Under the pieces are notes generated by a model, which worked only from the letters and a program-made list of their open reading frames with translations, ran no database searches and was not told the DNA's origin. Shown piece after piece: positions 1 through 6,941 of a DNA stretch of 7,335 nucleotides. Each line of letters starts with the position of its first letter. The stretch's first letter is position 1. The translations under genes and the position numbers were made by a program. The stretch is from an uncultured Erysipelotrichaceae bacterium (lineage in GTDB: Bacteria; Bacillota_I; Bacilli_A; RF39; UBA660). The DNA lies in the NCBI GenBank assembly GCA_902803685.1, contig CADCQR010000013.1:1-7335 (forward strand), in the 5' to 3' direction.

Positions 1-83
1 ATAATTAAATTAAAAGAAGAAAAAACAGCAAATATATAATAATAAACTATGATATTTTTGCTATTTTTTTATAAAATCACTAA

Positions 84-123
84 AAAACTGATAAATAGAA
101 AAATATTTCTAAATATCAGTTTT
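84..123. terminator. Long AT-rich hairpin, possible bidirectional terminator
   Basis: AAAACTGATA (84-93) is the exact reverse complement of 114-123. Inside it TAGAAA (96-101) pairs with TTTCTA (106-111). The two helices are separated by a 2x2 A/A internal loop and closed by a 4-base loop, giving 16 pairs in total. A T-rich run follows the stem on the + strand (121-128), and a run of T follows it when read on the - strand (complement of 82-87). Either direction could therefore terminate. No intact gene adjoins it in the window, so its client gene would lie to the left or has decayed. Confidence 0.4.
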
Positions 124-536
124 ATTTTAACTACTTTTTCAGCAGTCTCAAAGTAATCGCGCTATTTTGATATTTAGAAGAATTTATATAACCGCCATTT
201 ATCTGTAGTCTCTAAAATTAGAAATAATTCATTTCAATTTTTATGAATTTAATATGAATAAATTAAATGGTAATAATAAATATACTTACATGAATAATTA
301 ACTAAGTGCCAATTCATATAATCCTAAATATATTGAAAAAGGCGATGTGATGCTTTTGGAGACAACTGTTTAGTAATCATTTGATACATAATATAATTAT
401 ATAAAAATATGTATATTGATAATTTAGATGATTTAGGGAATAGAAGTATAACAATTAAATTCGAAAAATAAAAAGTGGATGGAATCTTTTGATGCTATGA
501 TGAATATGAAACGGATGAGAATCCATTTTTATGTAG
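124..536. other. Gene-free region with short, possibly decayed coding stretches
   Basis: No intact gene is visible. Three stretches look protein-like but are stop-interrupted. The - strand reads RDYFETAEKVVK near 120-155. On the + strand, 317-370 reads YNPKYIEKGDVMLLETTV before a stop at 371. A longer + strand frame starts at 409 and has its own entry. A TATAAT box lies at 392-397, but no convincing ribosome site follows it. The region reads as decayed accessory DNA and I cannot assign a family. Confidence 0.3.
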
Positions 537-540
537 TATA
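409..540 (+). pseudogene. Possible decayed small gene with two in-frame stops
   Basis: From ATG 409 the frame reads MYIDNLDDLGNRSITIKFEK, then TAA at 469, then KVDGIF, then TGA at 490. It continues in the same frame as CYDEYETDENPFLCSIIIL and runs into the next gene. The mix of acidic, aromatic and hydrophobic residues looks like real protein, unlike the Lys/Asn/Ile noise expected of random AT-rich DNA. Only two stops interrupt it, both in one frame. There is no Shine-Dalgarno before 409, although a TATAAT box sits just upstream. I do not recognise the family. It could be chance; in-frame homologues would settle it. Confidence 0.2.
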
Positions 541-542
541 AT
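537..542 (+). promoter_or_regulatory. Probable -10 box of the Isf-like flavoprotein gene
   Basis: TATAAT matches the consensus -10 exactly and lies 26 bases before the preferred start at 569. There is no TG extension and no good -35 at the usual 16-18 base distance, so the promoter is either weak or activator-dependent. Confidence 0.4.
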
Positions 543-568
543 TATTTTAAGAAAGCGAGATGGTCTTA

Positions 569-1198
569 ATGAAAGTATTATTAGTAAATGGTGGGCCTCA
601 TAAAGAAGGCTGTACTTATACTGCGCTAGAAGAAGTTGCCAAAGAATTAAATGATGAAGGAATAGAAACAGAGATATTTTGGATAGGTGTTAAACCGATA
701 TCTGGTTGTATTGCATGTGGCCATTGTTATAAAAACGGTAAATGTGTTTTTAATGATGTGGTTAATGAATTTGCTGAAAAAGCGAAAGCAGCAGATGGAT
801 TTGTTTTTGGAACTCCAGTCCATTATGCTTCTGCCTCAGGAGCAATATCATCATTTATGGATAGATTATTTTATTCAACATTTTCAAACCCTGAACTGTT
901 TAGATTAAAACCAGCTGCAGCAGTTGTGTCTGCAAGAAGAGCAGGAACTACCGTCACTTACGATCAATTAAATAAATATTTTGGAATGAATCAAATGCCA
1001 ATCATTTCATCAAGATATTGGAATATGGTTCATGGGGCAACTCCTGATGAAGTAAGACAAGATGAAGAGGGAATGCAAATAATGAGAATCTTAGGTAAAA
1101 ATATGGCTTATTATTTAAAATGCGTTGAAGCAGCTAAAGAAAAAGGTATCAAAATGCCAGAGCAAGAAAGAATTACTTTTACAAACTTTATTAGATAA
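569..1198 (+). CDS. Flavodoxin-fold NAD(P)H-dependent oxidoreductase with an Isf-type Cys4 motif
   Basis: This is a flavodoxin-like FMN protein of the NADPH-dependent FMN reductase/iron-sulfur flavoprotein superfamily, about 209 residues, which is normal length. Numbering here is from the upstream ATG at 560. NGGPHKEGCT (10-19) is the phosphate-binding loop for FMN, and GTPVHYASASG (84-94) is the second flavin loop. The cysteines at 50, 53, 56 and 62 form CX2CX2CX5C. This matches the compact CX2CX2CX4-7C motif that ligates a 4Fe-4S cluster in archaeal and bacterial Isf proteins, so cluster binding is a reasonable inference. Substrate and partner are unknown; electron transfer or oxidative-stress reduction is likely. 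I prefer ATG 569 because homologues typically begin MKVLLVNG. ATG 560 is in frame and would add three residues, and neither start has a strong ribosome site. A flavin reductase follows 60 bases downstream. Confidence 0.88.
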   Translation: MKVLLVNGGPHKEGCTYTALEEVAKELNDEGIETEIFWIGVKPISGCIACGHCYKNGKCVFNDVVNEFAEKAKAADGFVFGTPVHYASASGAISSFMDRLFYSTFSNPELFRLKPAAAVVSARRAGTTVTYDQLNKYFGMNQMPIISSRYWNMVHGATPDEVRQDEEGMQIMRILGKNMAYYLKCVEAAKEKGIKMPEQERITFTNFIR

Positions 1199-1230
1199 AA
1201 GGAAATAGTTTCAATCAGTTAGAAAGATTT

Positions 1231-1239
1231 TGATATAAT
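1231..1239 (+). promoter_or_regulatory. Extended -10 promoter of the flavin reductase gene
   Basis: TGATATAAT fits the extended -10 pattern TGnTATAAT and ends 19 bases before the ATG at 1259. The -35 region (around 1209-1216) is poor, as is usual for extended -10 promoters. Its presence suggests the flavin reductase can be transcribed on its own as well as by read-through from the gene upstream. Confidence 0.55.
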
Positions 1240-1258
1240 TATATATGCGGATGATGAA

Positions 1259-1810
1259 ATGAGAAAAGATATTAAAACAACAGAAGGAATATTTCCTATG
1301 CCGGTATTAATGATAGCAACATATAATGAAGATGGAACAGTAAATGTTATGAATGCTGCATGGGGAACTATGTATGAAAGAGACGAGGTTATCTTAAATT
1401 TAACTGAATCTCATAAAACAGTAAAAAATATTAAAGAAAGAAAAGCATTTACAGTTAGTATAGCTGATAGTAAGCATGTTAAAGAAGCAGACTATTTTGG
1501 AGTAGCATCTGGTAACAACACTCCTAATAAATTTGAAAAAAGTGGATTAACTACTACTAAATCAGAGCATGTTGATGCGCCTATTATTAATGAATTTCCA
1601 TTATGCTTAGAATGTGAATTTATTGAATATAATGATTGTGGAGTATTAGGTAAAGTTGTTAATACAACTGCAGATGAAAGTGTAATGAATGGAGAGAAAA
1701 TAGATATTTCTAAAGTTTCGGCTATTGCTTTTGATCCATATACTCATGGATATTATAAAGTTGAAGAAAAAATAGGAAATGCATTTAAAGATGGATTAGA
1801 ATTAAAATAG
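1259..1810 (+). CDS. Flavin reductase family protein (flavoredoxin-like)
   Basis: This 183-residue protein has the split-barrel FMN-binding fold of the flavin reductase/flavoredoxin family. Typical features are the N-terminal PMPVLMIATYNEDG...NVMNAAWG strand-turn-strand (about residues 14-37), the central VILNLTESHKTVKNI segment, and SGNNTPNKFEKSGL (about 84-97), followed by an FPLCLECEF strand. Such proteins bind FMN and move electrons between NAD(P)H or iron-sulfur donors and acceptors. It is cytosolic, with no signal peptide or membrane segment. ATG 1259 is preceded by GGATG at 1249-1253, a modest ribosome site, and the ATGs at 1251 and 1254 are out of frame. It has its own extended -10 and lies just after an Isf-like flavoprotein gene, so a shared redox role is plausible. 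The terminator at 1841 ends the unit. Physiological substrate is unknown. Confidence 0.88.
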   Translation: MRKDIKTTEGIFPMPVLMIATYNEDGTVNVMNAAWGTMYERDEVILNLTESHKTVKNIKERKAFTVSIADSKHVKEADYFGVASGNNTPNKFEKSGLTTTKSEHVDAPIINEFPLCLECEFIEYNDCGVLGKVVNTTADESVMNGEKIDISKVSAIAFDPYTHGYYKVEEKIGNAFKDGLELK

Positions 1811-1840
1811 TTAGCACTATTCTGAGATTGTGAACTGATA

Positions 1841-1866
1841 AGTCGAGAGTAAAATCTCGATTTTTT
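1841..1866 (+). terminator. Intrinsic terminator after the flavin reductase gene
   Basis: TCGAGA (1843-1848) pairs exactly with TCTCGA (1855-1860) around a 6-base loop. The stem can extend by one G-U and one A-U pair. Six T's (1861-1866) follow directly. This is a textbook Rho-independent terminator placed 30 bases after the stop codon. It abuts the helicase promoter and so insulates the two units. Confidence 0.85.
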
Positions 1867-1867
1867 A

Positions 1868-1876
1868 TGATATAAT
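1868..1876 (+). promoter_or_regulatory. Extended -10 promoter of the helicase gene
   Basis: TGATATAAT is a perfect extended -10. It begins one base after the upstream terminator's T-run, so any -35 would lie inside the terminator stem, where nothing matches. Transcription would start near 1883, leaving a leader of only about 12 bases that begins at or just before the AGGTG ribosome site (1884-1888). Confidence 0.6.
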
Positions 1877-1894
1877 TAAGTATAGGTGTTGATT

Positions 1895-4800
1895 ATGTTG
1901 TTTTTTAATAAAAATACAAATAAATCAATTGAGTATAGAATATTAGAAGAATATAAGAATAATATTGATTTATTATTATTAAGTGATAATTTTATTTCAA
2001 GAAAAGAATATATTCATTTTTATGATGCTGACAAAGAAATATATGAGAAATTAGAAATGATGGATAATGAATCTGTTTTGCAATCTTGGTGTAAAAATAA
2101 CAAAACAGATTATCTAAAAATAAAAGAATTAATGAATTTTTATGTCAACACAAAAAAATTAATTGACGATCACAATAATAGGTTTATTGATACTCATTTA
2201 CAAGTAGATAAACAATATTTAGATGATATATTACTAAAAGATGATCCAAATATTAGGCTAGATGATGAGCAAAGAAAAGTCGTTTTATCAGATGAAGATT
2301 ATACATTGGTTATAGCAGGTGCTGGAGCTGGTAAGACTACTACTATTGAAGCAAAAGTAAAATACTTAATAGATAAAAGGCATATAGATCCTAGTAAGAT
2401 ACTTATTATATCTTTTACCAGAAAAGCCACAAAAGAATTACAATATAGATGTAAAAAGCTAGGGTTACCAGTAGTTATTTCTACATTTCATTCAATAGCA
2501 AATACCATAATTAAAGACTCAGAGGGTAAAAAACATAGCATAGCTACTGGAGATGTTATGTTTACTTCTATAAAGAAATTTTTACTTGACAATGCAAATG
2601 ACGAAGAGTTTGTTAAGAAAATATTATTGTTTTTTGCAAGTTATTTACAAGCTCCACAAGGAGAAGAAAATCTTGCTTTATTAATTAATGAGTTAACCAA
2701 AAATGATTGCTCAACCATGAAATCTGATGTAGCAAAAGTAATAGAAAATTTCAAAAAGAAACAAGAAACAAATAGAAGAACAATAAAAGATGAAAAAGTA
2801 AGAAGCTCAGAAGAATGTCGGATAGCAAATTTTTTGTTTATTAATGGAATTAATTATGATTATGAACCAATTTATAAATATGGGTTCAAAGATACAATTA
2901 AACCATACTGTCCAGATTTTTTAATTAAACAATTTGATAAAGAAATATACTTAGAACATTTTGGTATATCTGAAGATGGTAAGAATCCAAGATTTAGTGA
3001 AGCGGAACTTGAAACATACAAAAAACATGTAAATGATAAAATATTACTTCATAGACAACACGGAACAAAACTAATATATACTTTCTCTAAATACAAAGAT
3101 GGAAGAGATACTATTACACATTTAAAAGAAGAACTTCAAAAGGCAGGGATTTCTTTTGAATTTAAAAATAGTAAAGAAGTATATAAAGCTATTATTCAAA
3201 ATATTGAGGATAAATATTTTAATAAATTTATTCAACTGGTTTGCGTATTCATTTCTAGATTTAAAACTAATAATTTTCCACCATCAAAATTTGATGAATG
3301 GAAAGTATCTTTGAAAGATGAAAGAACAAAACTATTTATAAATATTTGCTATCAATGCTATTTAGCATACATGACAGAATTAAAAAATAAAAATAGTATA
3401 GACTTTGAAGATATGATTAATAATGCTTCAAATATTCTTGAAAATAAAATAGAATGCGGTGAAAAACTTGCTTATGATTATATTTTTGTAGATGAATATC
3501 AAGATATTTCACTTCAGAGATTTGATTTGTGTGAAAGACTTTCTAAATGCTCAAATGCAAAGATTATTGCTGTTGGTGATGACTGGCAAGCTATATTTAG
3601 ATTTAGTGGAGCTAAAGTGGAGCTATTTACTAAATTTGAAGAAATGCTGGGATATGCAGATGTTTTGAAGATAACTAAAACGTATAGAAACTCGCAAGAA
3701 TTAATAGATATTGCTGGTGGATTTGTAATGGCAAATGACGAGCAAATAAAGAAGAAATTAAAATCAAATAAATCAATTAGAAATCCTGTATTACTAATGT
3801 CATATAAAGATACATATGACAAAGAAGACATTGATAAACCAATTGATAGAATGTGCCAAGCTATTGAAAAGTCTTTAGATATGATAGTTCAGACAAATGG
3901 AAAAGATGGAAGTGTTCTTTTGGTTGGTAGATATGGATTTGAGGGTTTTCAATTAGGTAATCAATCAAAATATTTTTTATTTAATAATGGAACTATTAAG
4001 TCTTTAAAATATCCAAATTTAAAAATTACATATTTGACAGCGCATTCTTCTAAGGGATTAGGCTATGACAATGTAATTATTATCAATGGAAAAGATGCAA
4101 TATTAGGATTTCCATCTAAAATAGTTGATGATCCTGTTATGAAACTAGTTATCAAGAATACCGAAGACATAGAATATGCTGAAGAGAGAAGATTATTCTA
4201 TGTAGCTTTAACAAGAACTAAAAATAGAGTATTTATAATAACTCCAATACATAAACCATCTAAATTTATTTTAGAGATAAAAGATAGATTTAAGACAGTT
4301 ATTGTAGAAGGTGAAGAACTAAATCCTATAGAAAATATAAATAATATGATTAAATGCCCCTGCTGTGGATATCCTTTACAAAAAAGAGAAAACAAATATT
4401 TTGCAGGAGCTAAAAAATTATGGCTTTGTTCAAATGATCCAGAAATCTGCGGATTTGTAACTAACGACTTATTAGGCGGTAAGATGTCAATTTCAAAATG
4501 CCCTAATTGTGAAGATGGATATTTAGTAGTAAAAAAGCGTAAGAATAAAGATAATTCAGAACAGAGAGTATTAGGATGTACTAATTATAAAGCGGATGGC
4601 ACAGGATGCAATACTATTATGATACCGTATAATTATACTCAAGATAAGGAAAAATTAAGCATTAGATTCTGTGATGAAAATATTGATATCCATAGTATCT
4701 TTATATGTGGCCATAGATTAATAGAATTAGTTAATGTAATATTAGAAGTCATAGAGAAATATAAAGATTTAAAAGTGTCTTTTGGACCAAAAATGTTATT

Positions 4801-5035
4801 CTCACTATTATCGGGAGAGCGTACAAAGATAATAGATATTTTTAAAATGTATAATAATCCAAGATTTGGATTTCTAACTTCTGAAGATAAGAGTAAACTT
4901 TATTCAGTTTTTAGTGCTCTTAAAGAAGCAGGGATAATAGATGTAAATGAGGCTGATTTTGGTAGAACTACAGTATTAAGAAATAATCTAAAGGAAGAAG
5001 ATTATAAGATTATTTTTGGATTAATAAAGTTATAA
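1895..5035 (+). CDS. HelD/helicase IV-like SF1 DNA helicase with nuclease-like insert, zinc modules and RQC-like C-terminus
   Basis: This is a UvrD/Rep-class ATP-dependent 3'-5' DNA helicase; numbering is from the GTG at 1886. The Q-motif is LDDEQ (125-129) and Walker A is AGAGAGKTT (144-152). Motif Ia is SFTRKA (176-181) and motif II is VDEYQD (535-540). Motif III is VGDDWQAIFRFSGA (D565), nearly identical to E. coli HelD. Motif IV is TYR (R601), motif V is TAHSSKG (718-724) and motif VI is EERRLFYVALTR (766-777). At 306-420, RSSEE...PDF (D344)...YLEHFG (E357) resembles a PD-(D/E)XK nuclease core that E. coli HelD lacks. Two Cys4 modules follow: Cys 824, 826/827, 848, 855 and Cys 872, 875, 898, 908 (topoisomerase-type). 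Residues 965-1035 resemble an RQC winged helix. The protein is about 1046 residues against 684 for E. coli HelD. ATG 1895 is preferred because AGGTG (1884-1888), which contains the GTG, is its ribosome site. A DNA-repair or recombination role is inferred. Confidence 0.9.
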   Translation: MLFFNKNTNKSIEYRILEEYKNNIDLLLLSDNFISRKEYIHFYDADKEIYEKLEMMDNESVLQSWCKNNKTDYLKIKELMNFYVNTKKLIDDHNNRFIDTHLQVDKQYLDDILLKDDPNIRLDDEQRKVVLSDEDYTLVIAGAGAGKTTTIEAKVKYLIDKRHIDPSKILIISFTRKATKELQYRCKKLGLPVVISTFHSIANTIIKDSEGKKHSIATGDVMFTSIKKFLLDNANDEEFVKKILLFFASYLQAPQGEENLALLINELTKNDCSTMKSDVAKVIENFKKKQETNRRTIKDEKVRSSEECRIANFLFINGINYDYEPIYKYGFKDTIKPYCPDFLIKQFDKEIYLEHFGISEDGKNPRFSEAELETYKKHVNDKILLHRQHGTKLIYTFSKYKDGRDTITHLKEELQKAGISFEFKNSKEVYKAIIQNIEDKYFNKFIQLVCVFISRFKTNNFPPSKFDEWKVSLKDERTKLFINICYQCYLAYMTELKNKNSIDFEDMINNASNILENKIECGEKLAYDYIFVDEYQDISLQRFDLCERLSKCSNAKIIAVGDDWQAIFRFSGAKVELFTKFEEMLGYADVLKITKTYRNSQELIDIAGGFVMANDEQIKKKLKSNKSIRNPVLLMSYKDTYDKEDIDKPIDRMCQAIEKSLDMIVQTNGKDGSVLLVGRYGFEGFQLGNQSKYFLFNNGTIKSLKYPNLKITYLTAHSSKGLGYDNVIIINGKDAILGFPSKIVDDPVMKLVIKNTEDIEYAEERRLFYVALTRTKNRVFIITPIHKPSKFILEIKDRFKTVIVEGEELNPIENINNMIKCPCCGYPLQKRENKYFAGAKKLWLCSNDPEICGFVTNDLLGGKMSISKCPNCEDGYLVVKKRKNKDNSEQRVLGCTNYKADGTGCNTIMIPYNYTQDKEKLSIRFCDENIDIHSIFICGHRLIELVNVILEVIEKYKDLKVSFGPKMLFSLLSGERTKIIDIFKMYNNPRFGFLTSEDKSKLYSVFSALKEAGIIDVNEADFGRTTVLRNNLKEEDYKIIFGLIKL

Positions 5036-5376
5036 TGAAAAATTGATTATATAGAATGCATGATATATAATGCAAGCGGACAAAGAAAACATAGAATATG
5101 TTAGCAATTTGTGCACATTAGATGAATATTTTATATAAAAAATGGCAAAAACAGTACTAAAAATAAAAAAAGCTACTTATCCACAAACCCCTTGAAAATA
5201 AAGTGATTGTGATATTTTTCTTTATTGCATATTTTTGATAATTCTTGGAATGGCTACTCTCGTAGATATCGTTTAGATAGGTTATAAAAGCTTTAAAAAT
5301 ATTTATCAAATAAGGCCAAAATGCATATTGAACTAACTTTTTGAATTAAATACAAAACGTATCTAAAAAATAAAGG
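5036..5376. other. Gene-free spacer between the helicase and the repeat-bounded IS region
   Basis: No gene is supported. On the + strand, 5070-5135 reads MQADKENIEYVSNLCTLDEYFI and then stops. After one codon the same frame restarts at 5142 as MAKTVLKIKKATYPQTP. Around 5240-5285 another frame reads NSWNGYSRRYRLDRL. These may be remnants of lost genes, but none has a ribosome site or a recognisable family. A perfect DnaA-box match, TTATCCACA, occurs once at 5177-5185. No terminator is evident directly after the helicase stop. Confidence 0.35.
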
Positions 5377-5406
5377 CGTGAATTGAAAAAGTAAATTCCA
5401 GTTTCA
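5377..5406 (+). repeat. Left arm of a perfect 30-bp inverted repeat
   Basis: The 30 bases starting CGTGAATTGAAAAAG and ending CCAGTTTCA are the exact reverse complement of 7050-7079. Identity stops abruptly at the next base on the outside (G5376 against A7080), as expected of a true element boundary. No target duplication is visible outside it. The two arms enclose the IS30-family element, with 155 extra bases on the left and 48 on the right. Confidence 0.85.
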
Positions 5407-5430
5407 TAAGAGAAAAACTAAATGTAGAAG

Positions 5431-5456
5431 AAACGTCCATTTTTTTGGGCGTTTTT
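5431..5456 (+). terminator. Terminator-like hairpin without an upstream gene
   Basis: AAACGTCC (5431-5438) pairs with GGGCGTTT (5447-5454), seven Watson-Crick pairs and one G-U. The loop is ATTTTTTT and TTTTT (5452-5456) ends the structure. It has the form of a + strand intrinsic terminator, but no intact + strand gene ends within 390 bases. It could end a lost gene or a short RNA, or belong to the repeat-bounded element. Confidence 0.55.
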
Positions 5457-5561
5457 GAGCGAAATGATGATTTGATTTTTAGTAAAAGATGTAGTAATAT
5501 ACGAAATATGTTAGAAATTTCCCCACAACGAAAACACAAAAGGCTATATAATTTTTAAAAA

Positions 5562-5584
5562 TGTAAGACTAAATTCCTTTTGTT
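5562..5584 (+). repeat. Left terminal inverted repeat of the IS30-family element
   Basis: Reading inward, this tip matches the right tip (6979-7001, reverse strand) at 20 of 23 bases, with mismatches at positions 6, 16 and 21. The first 15 bases are also repeated exactly, in direct orientation, at 7022-7036. Confidence 0.7.
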
Positions 5585-5600
5585 GATAGTTAATATATAT

Positions 5601-5611
5601 ATGGGTGTTTC
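5601..5611 (+). repeat. Inner 11-bp inverted repeat, left copy
   Basis: ATGGGTGTTTC is matched exactly in reverse complement at 6957-6967. The two copies lie 39 and 34 bases inside the IS tips, so they may be subterminal transposase-binding sites. The 14-base palindrome TATACATATGTATA (5612-5625) follows directly. Confidence 0.6.
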
Positions 5612-5638
5612 TATACATATGTATAATAAGAACGGTGG

Positions 5639-6932
5639 TTATTTCTTATTATGGATTTGTTTTATGAGATAAGGTTTTAGAATAACCTCGTCTCTTTTTA
5701 TTTCTTTAATATTTAATTTGTCTAATACACTCTTTCCACGTTCTGGATTATCGTTAGTGTTAAACATGAATTTAAATACTTCATATGGAGTTTTTCCTTT
5801 TAGACTCTTTCTTGGAGTAGAGTTAATATGTGAAAAAATAATATTTAAATCTTCTTGAGTAATATTGGAAATATCCATTTCGTTTGGAATAATATCTCTA
5901 ATATAATTGTGTGTATTTTCCACATGTGGTCTCTGGCTAGATTGGTAAGCATCGCAATAAAATATATTTGTCCTAAATTCTTTAGTTTCTTGAATTAGTT
6001 TCAAATAATTCGACTTTTTCAAATTCTACACCACGATCTGTTAAAATCAAAGCAAATAATTCACTATAAACATCATGTCCTAATCTATCTTCCAATATAT
6101 TTAGAGTTTTAGACATAGAATCAGATGTTTTTTCTTTATGAATAAATCCAATCATAAGTCCTGATGTTTCAAAATAAAATGTTTGAATATAAGGACCTGA
6201 TTGTGAATTTAAAACAGTATCCATTTCAGTAGTAGGCGTATCTGGATTTTCCTCTTTAAAGTTTAAATAATCTTTATATTTATGTCCTTCATAGTTTGAA
6301 GGTTCCTTTCTCTTTTTATATTTATTTTTGAACTGTTTTCTATTAACTTGTTCTTTAAGAGAAAAGTTATCAATTCCATCTTCTTTGAACACTCCAGTTT
6401 CAATATAATTATATAGAGTTTTAATTGATTGTTTAATTTCAGGATGAGATGACTTGATTTGATAAAGAGATTGTCCTTGATCGAGCAAAGGTTTTAAAAT
6501 AGTCCCAATTTGTTTTCTTCCTGACGTGGTTAAATTTATACCTTCTCTAAAATCTACTAAATCAATTCTATATTGTTCATCAGCTTTAGTAGCATAATAA
6601 AAATACTTATCTAAATGACACTTAGCGATATTAGGACATTTATTACAAGCACCTGGAGAGCGGTCACGTTTATTGCATTTTATTTCTTCATATCTATCAC
6701 ATTGTTTCTTACAACCGCTGCATTCTCTATTATGAATACAAATAGATGGGTAAATAAAAGTATTTCTAGGTCTAATTTCTCTATGCTTTCTAATCTCTTT
6801 GGCTACAGTAGTAGAATCTTTTCCAATAGTTCTAGCAATATCAACTTTATTTGAGCGATTTTCAATTCCTGTTTGAATAATTTTTCTTTCGTCTAAAGTT
6901 AAATGTTTATTATCATGGATTTGATTTGACAT
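5639..6932 (-). pseudogene. IS30-family transposase, broken by a +1 frameshift
   Basis: The N-terminal part (6932 down to a stop at 5982, 316 codons) has a helix-turn-helix of the HTH_38 type (residues 10-51). A cluster of eight cysteines follows (65, 71, 74, 78, 86, 96, 99, 105), and then the first two catalytic acids of the DDE domain: D238 (EMDTVL) and D299 (LTDRG). The C-terminal part, in the next frame (about 5990 down to 5639), carries the catalytic Glu (VENTHNYIRDIIP, codon 5918-5920) and the usual GKTPYEVF ending. The span is 1294 bases, one more than a multiple of three. Dropping one A in TCAAGAAAC (complement of 5990/5991) restores FETNSETKEFRTNIFYCDA, as in intact relatives, about 430 residues. 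ATG 6932 has a strong GAGGTG ribosome site (6939-6944). A mutation or sequencing error is likelier than programmed frameshifting. Confidence 0.85.
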
Positions 6933-6941
6933 TTAAAACAC

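Noticed and set aside
490..492. In-frame TGA read as tryptophan (mycoplasma code)
   Set aside because: All intact genes use TGG for Trp and none contains TGA, and the same reading frame also has a TAA at 469.
687..908. Open frame of 73 codons inside the flavoprotein gene
   Set aside because: It overlaps the well-supported gene in another frame, and its translation is hydrophobic noise with no motif.
3514..3831. 105-codon open frame on the - strand inside the helicase gene
   Set aside because: It is antisense to conserved helicase motifs III and IV, and the Ser/Ile/Phe-rich product is typical of the antisense of AT-rich coding DNA.
4198..4395. 65-codon open frame on the - strand in the helicase gene
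   Set aside because: It is antisense to motif VI and the first zinc module; no ribosome site and no recognisable product.
1895..5035. Helicase as part of a phage-defence operon
   Set aside because: It has its own promoter, follows a terminator, and no nuclease, ATPase or other defence partner is next to it in this window.
5177..5185. Perfect DnaA box TTATCCACA, considered as part of a replication origin
   Set aside because: It is a single copy with no neighbouring boxes, no AT-rich 13-mers beyond background, and no dnaA, dnaN or rep gene.
5070..5192. Two small frames (MQADKENIEYV... and MAKTVLKIKK...) as real short genes or a recombinase start
   Set aside because: No ribosome site, very short, and the resemblance to recombinase N-termini rests on a handful of residues; mentioned only as possible remnants.
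6000..6022. Programmed -1 frameshifting at the A-run in the transposase
   Set aside because: The second frame is +1, not -1, relative to the first, and the sequence is TTTGAAAAAG, not an A AAA AAG or X XXY YYZ slippery heptamer in the right frame.
6615..6854. 79-codon open frame on the + strand opposite the transposase
   Set aside because: It is antisense to the helix-turn-helix and Cys-rich region of a clear transposase.
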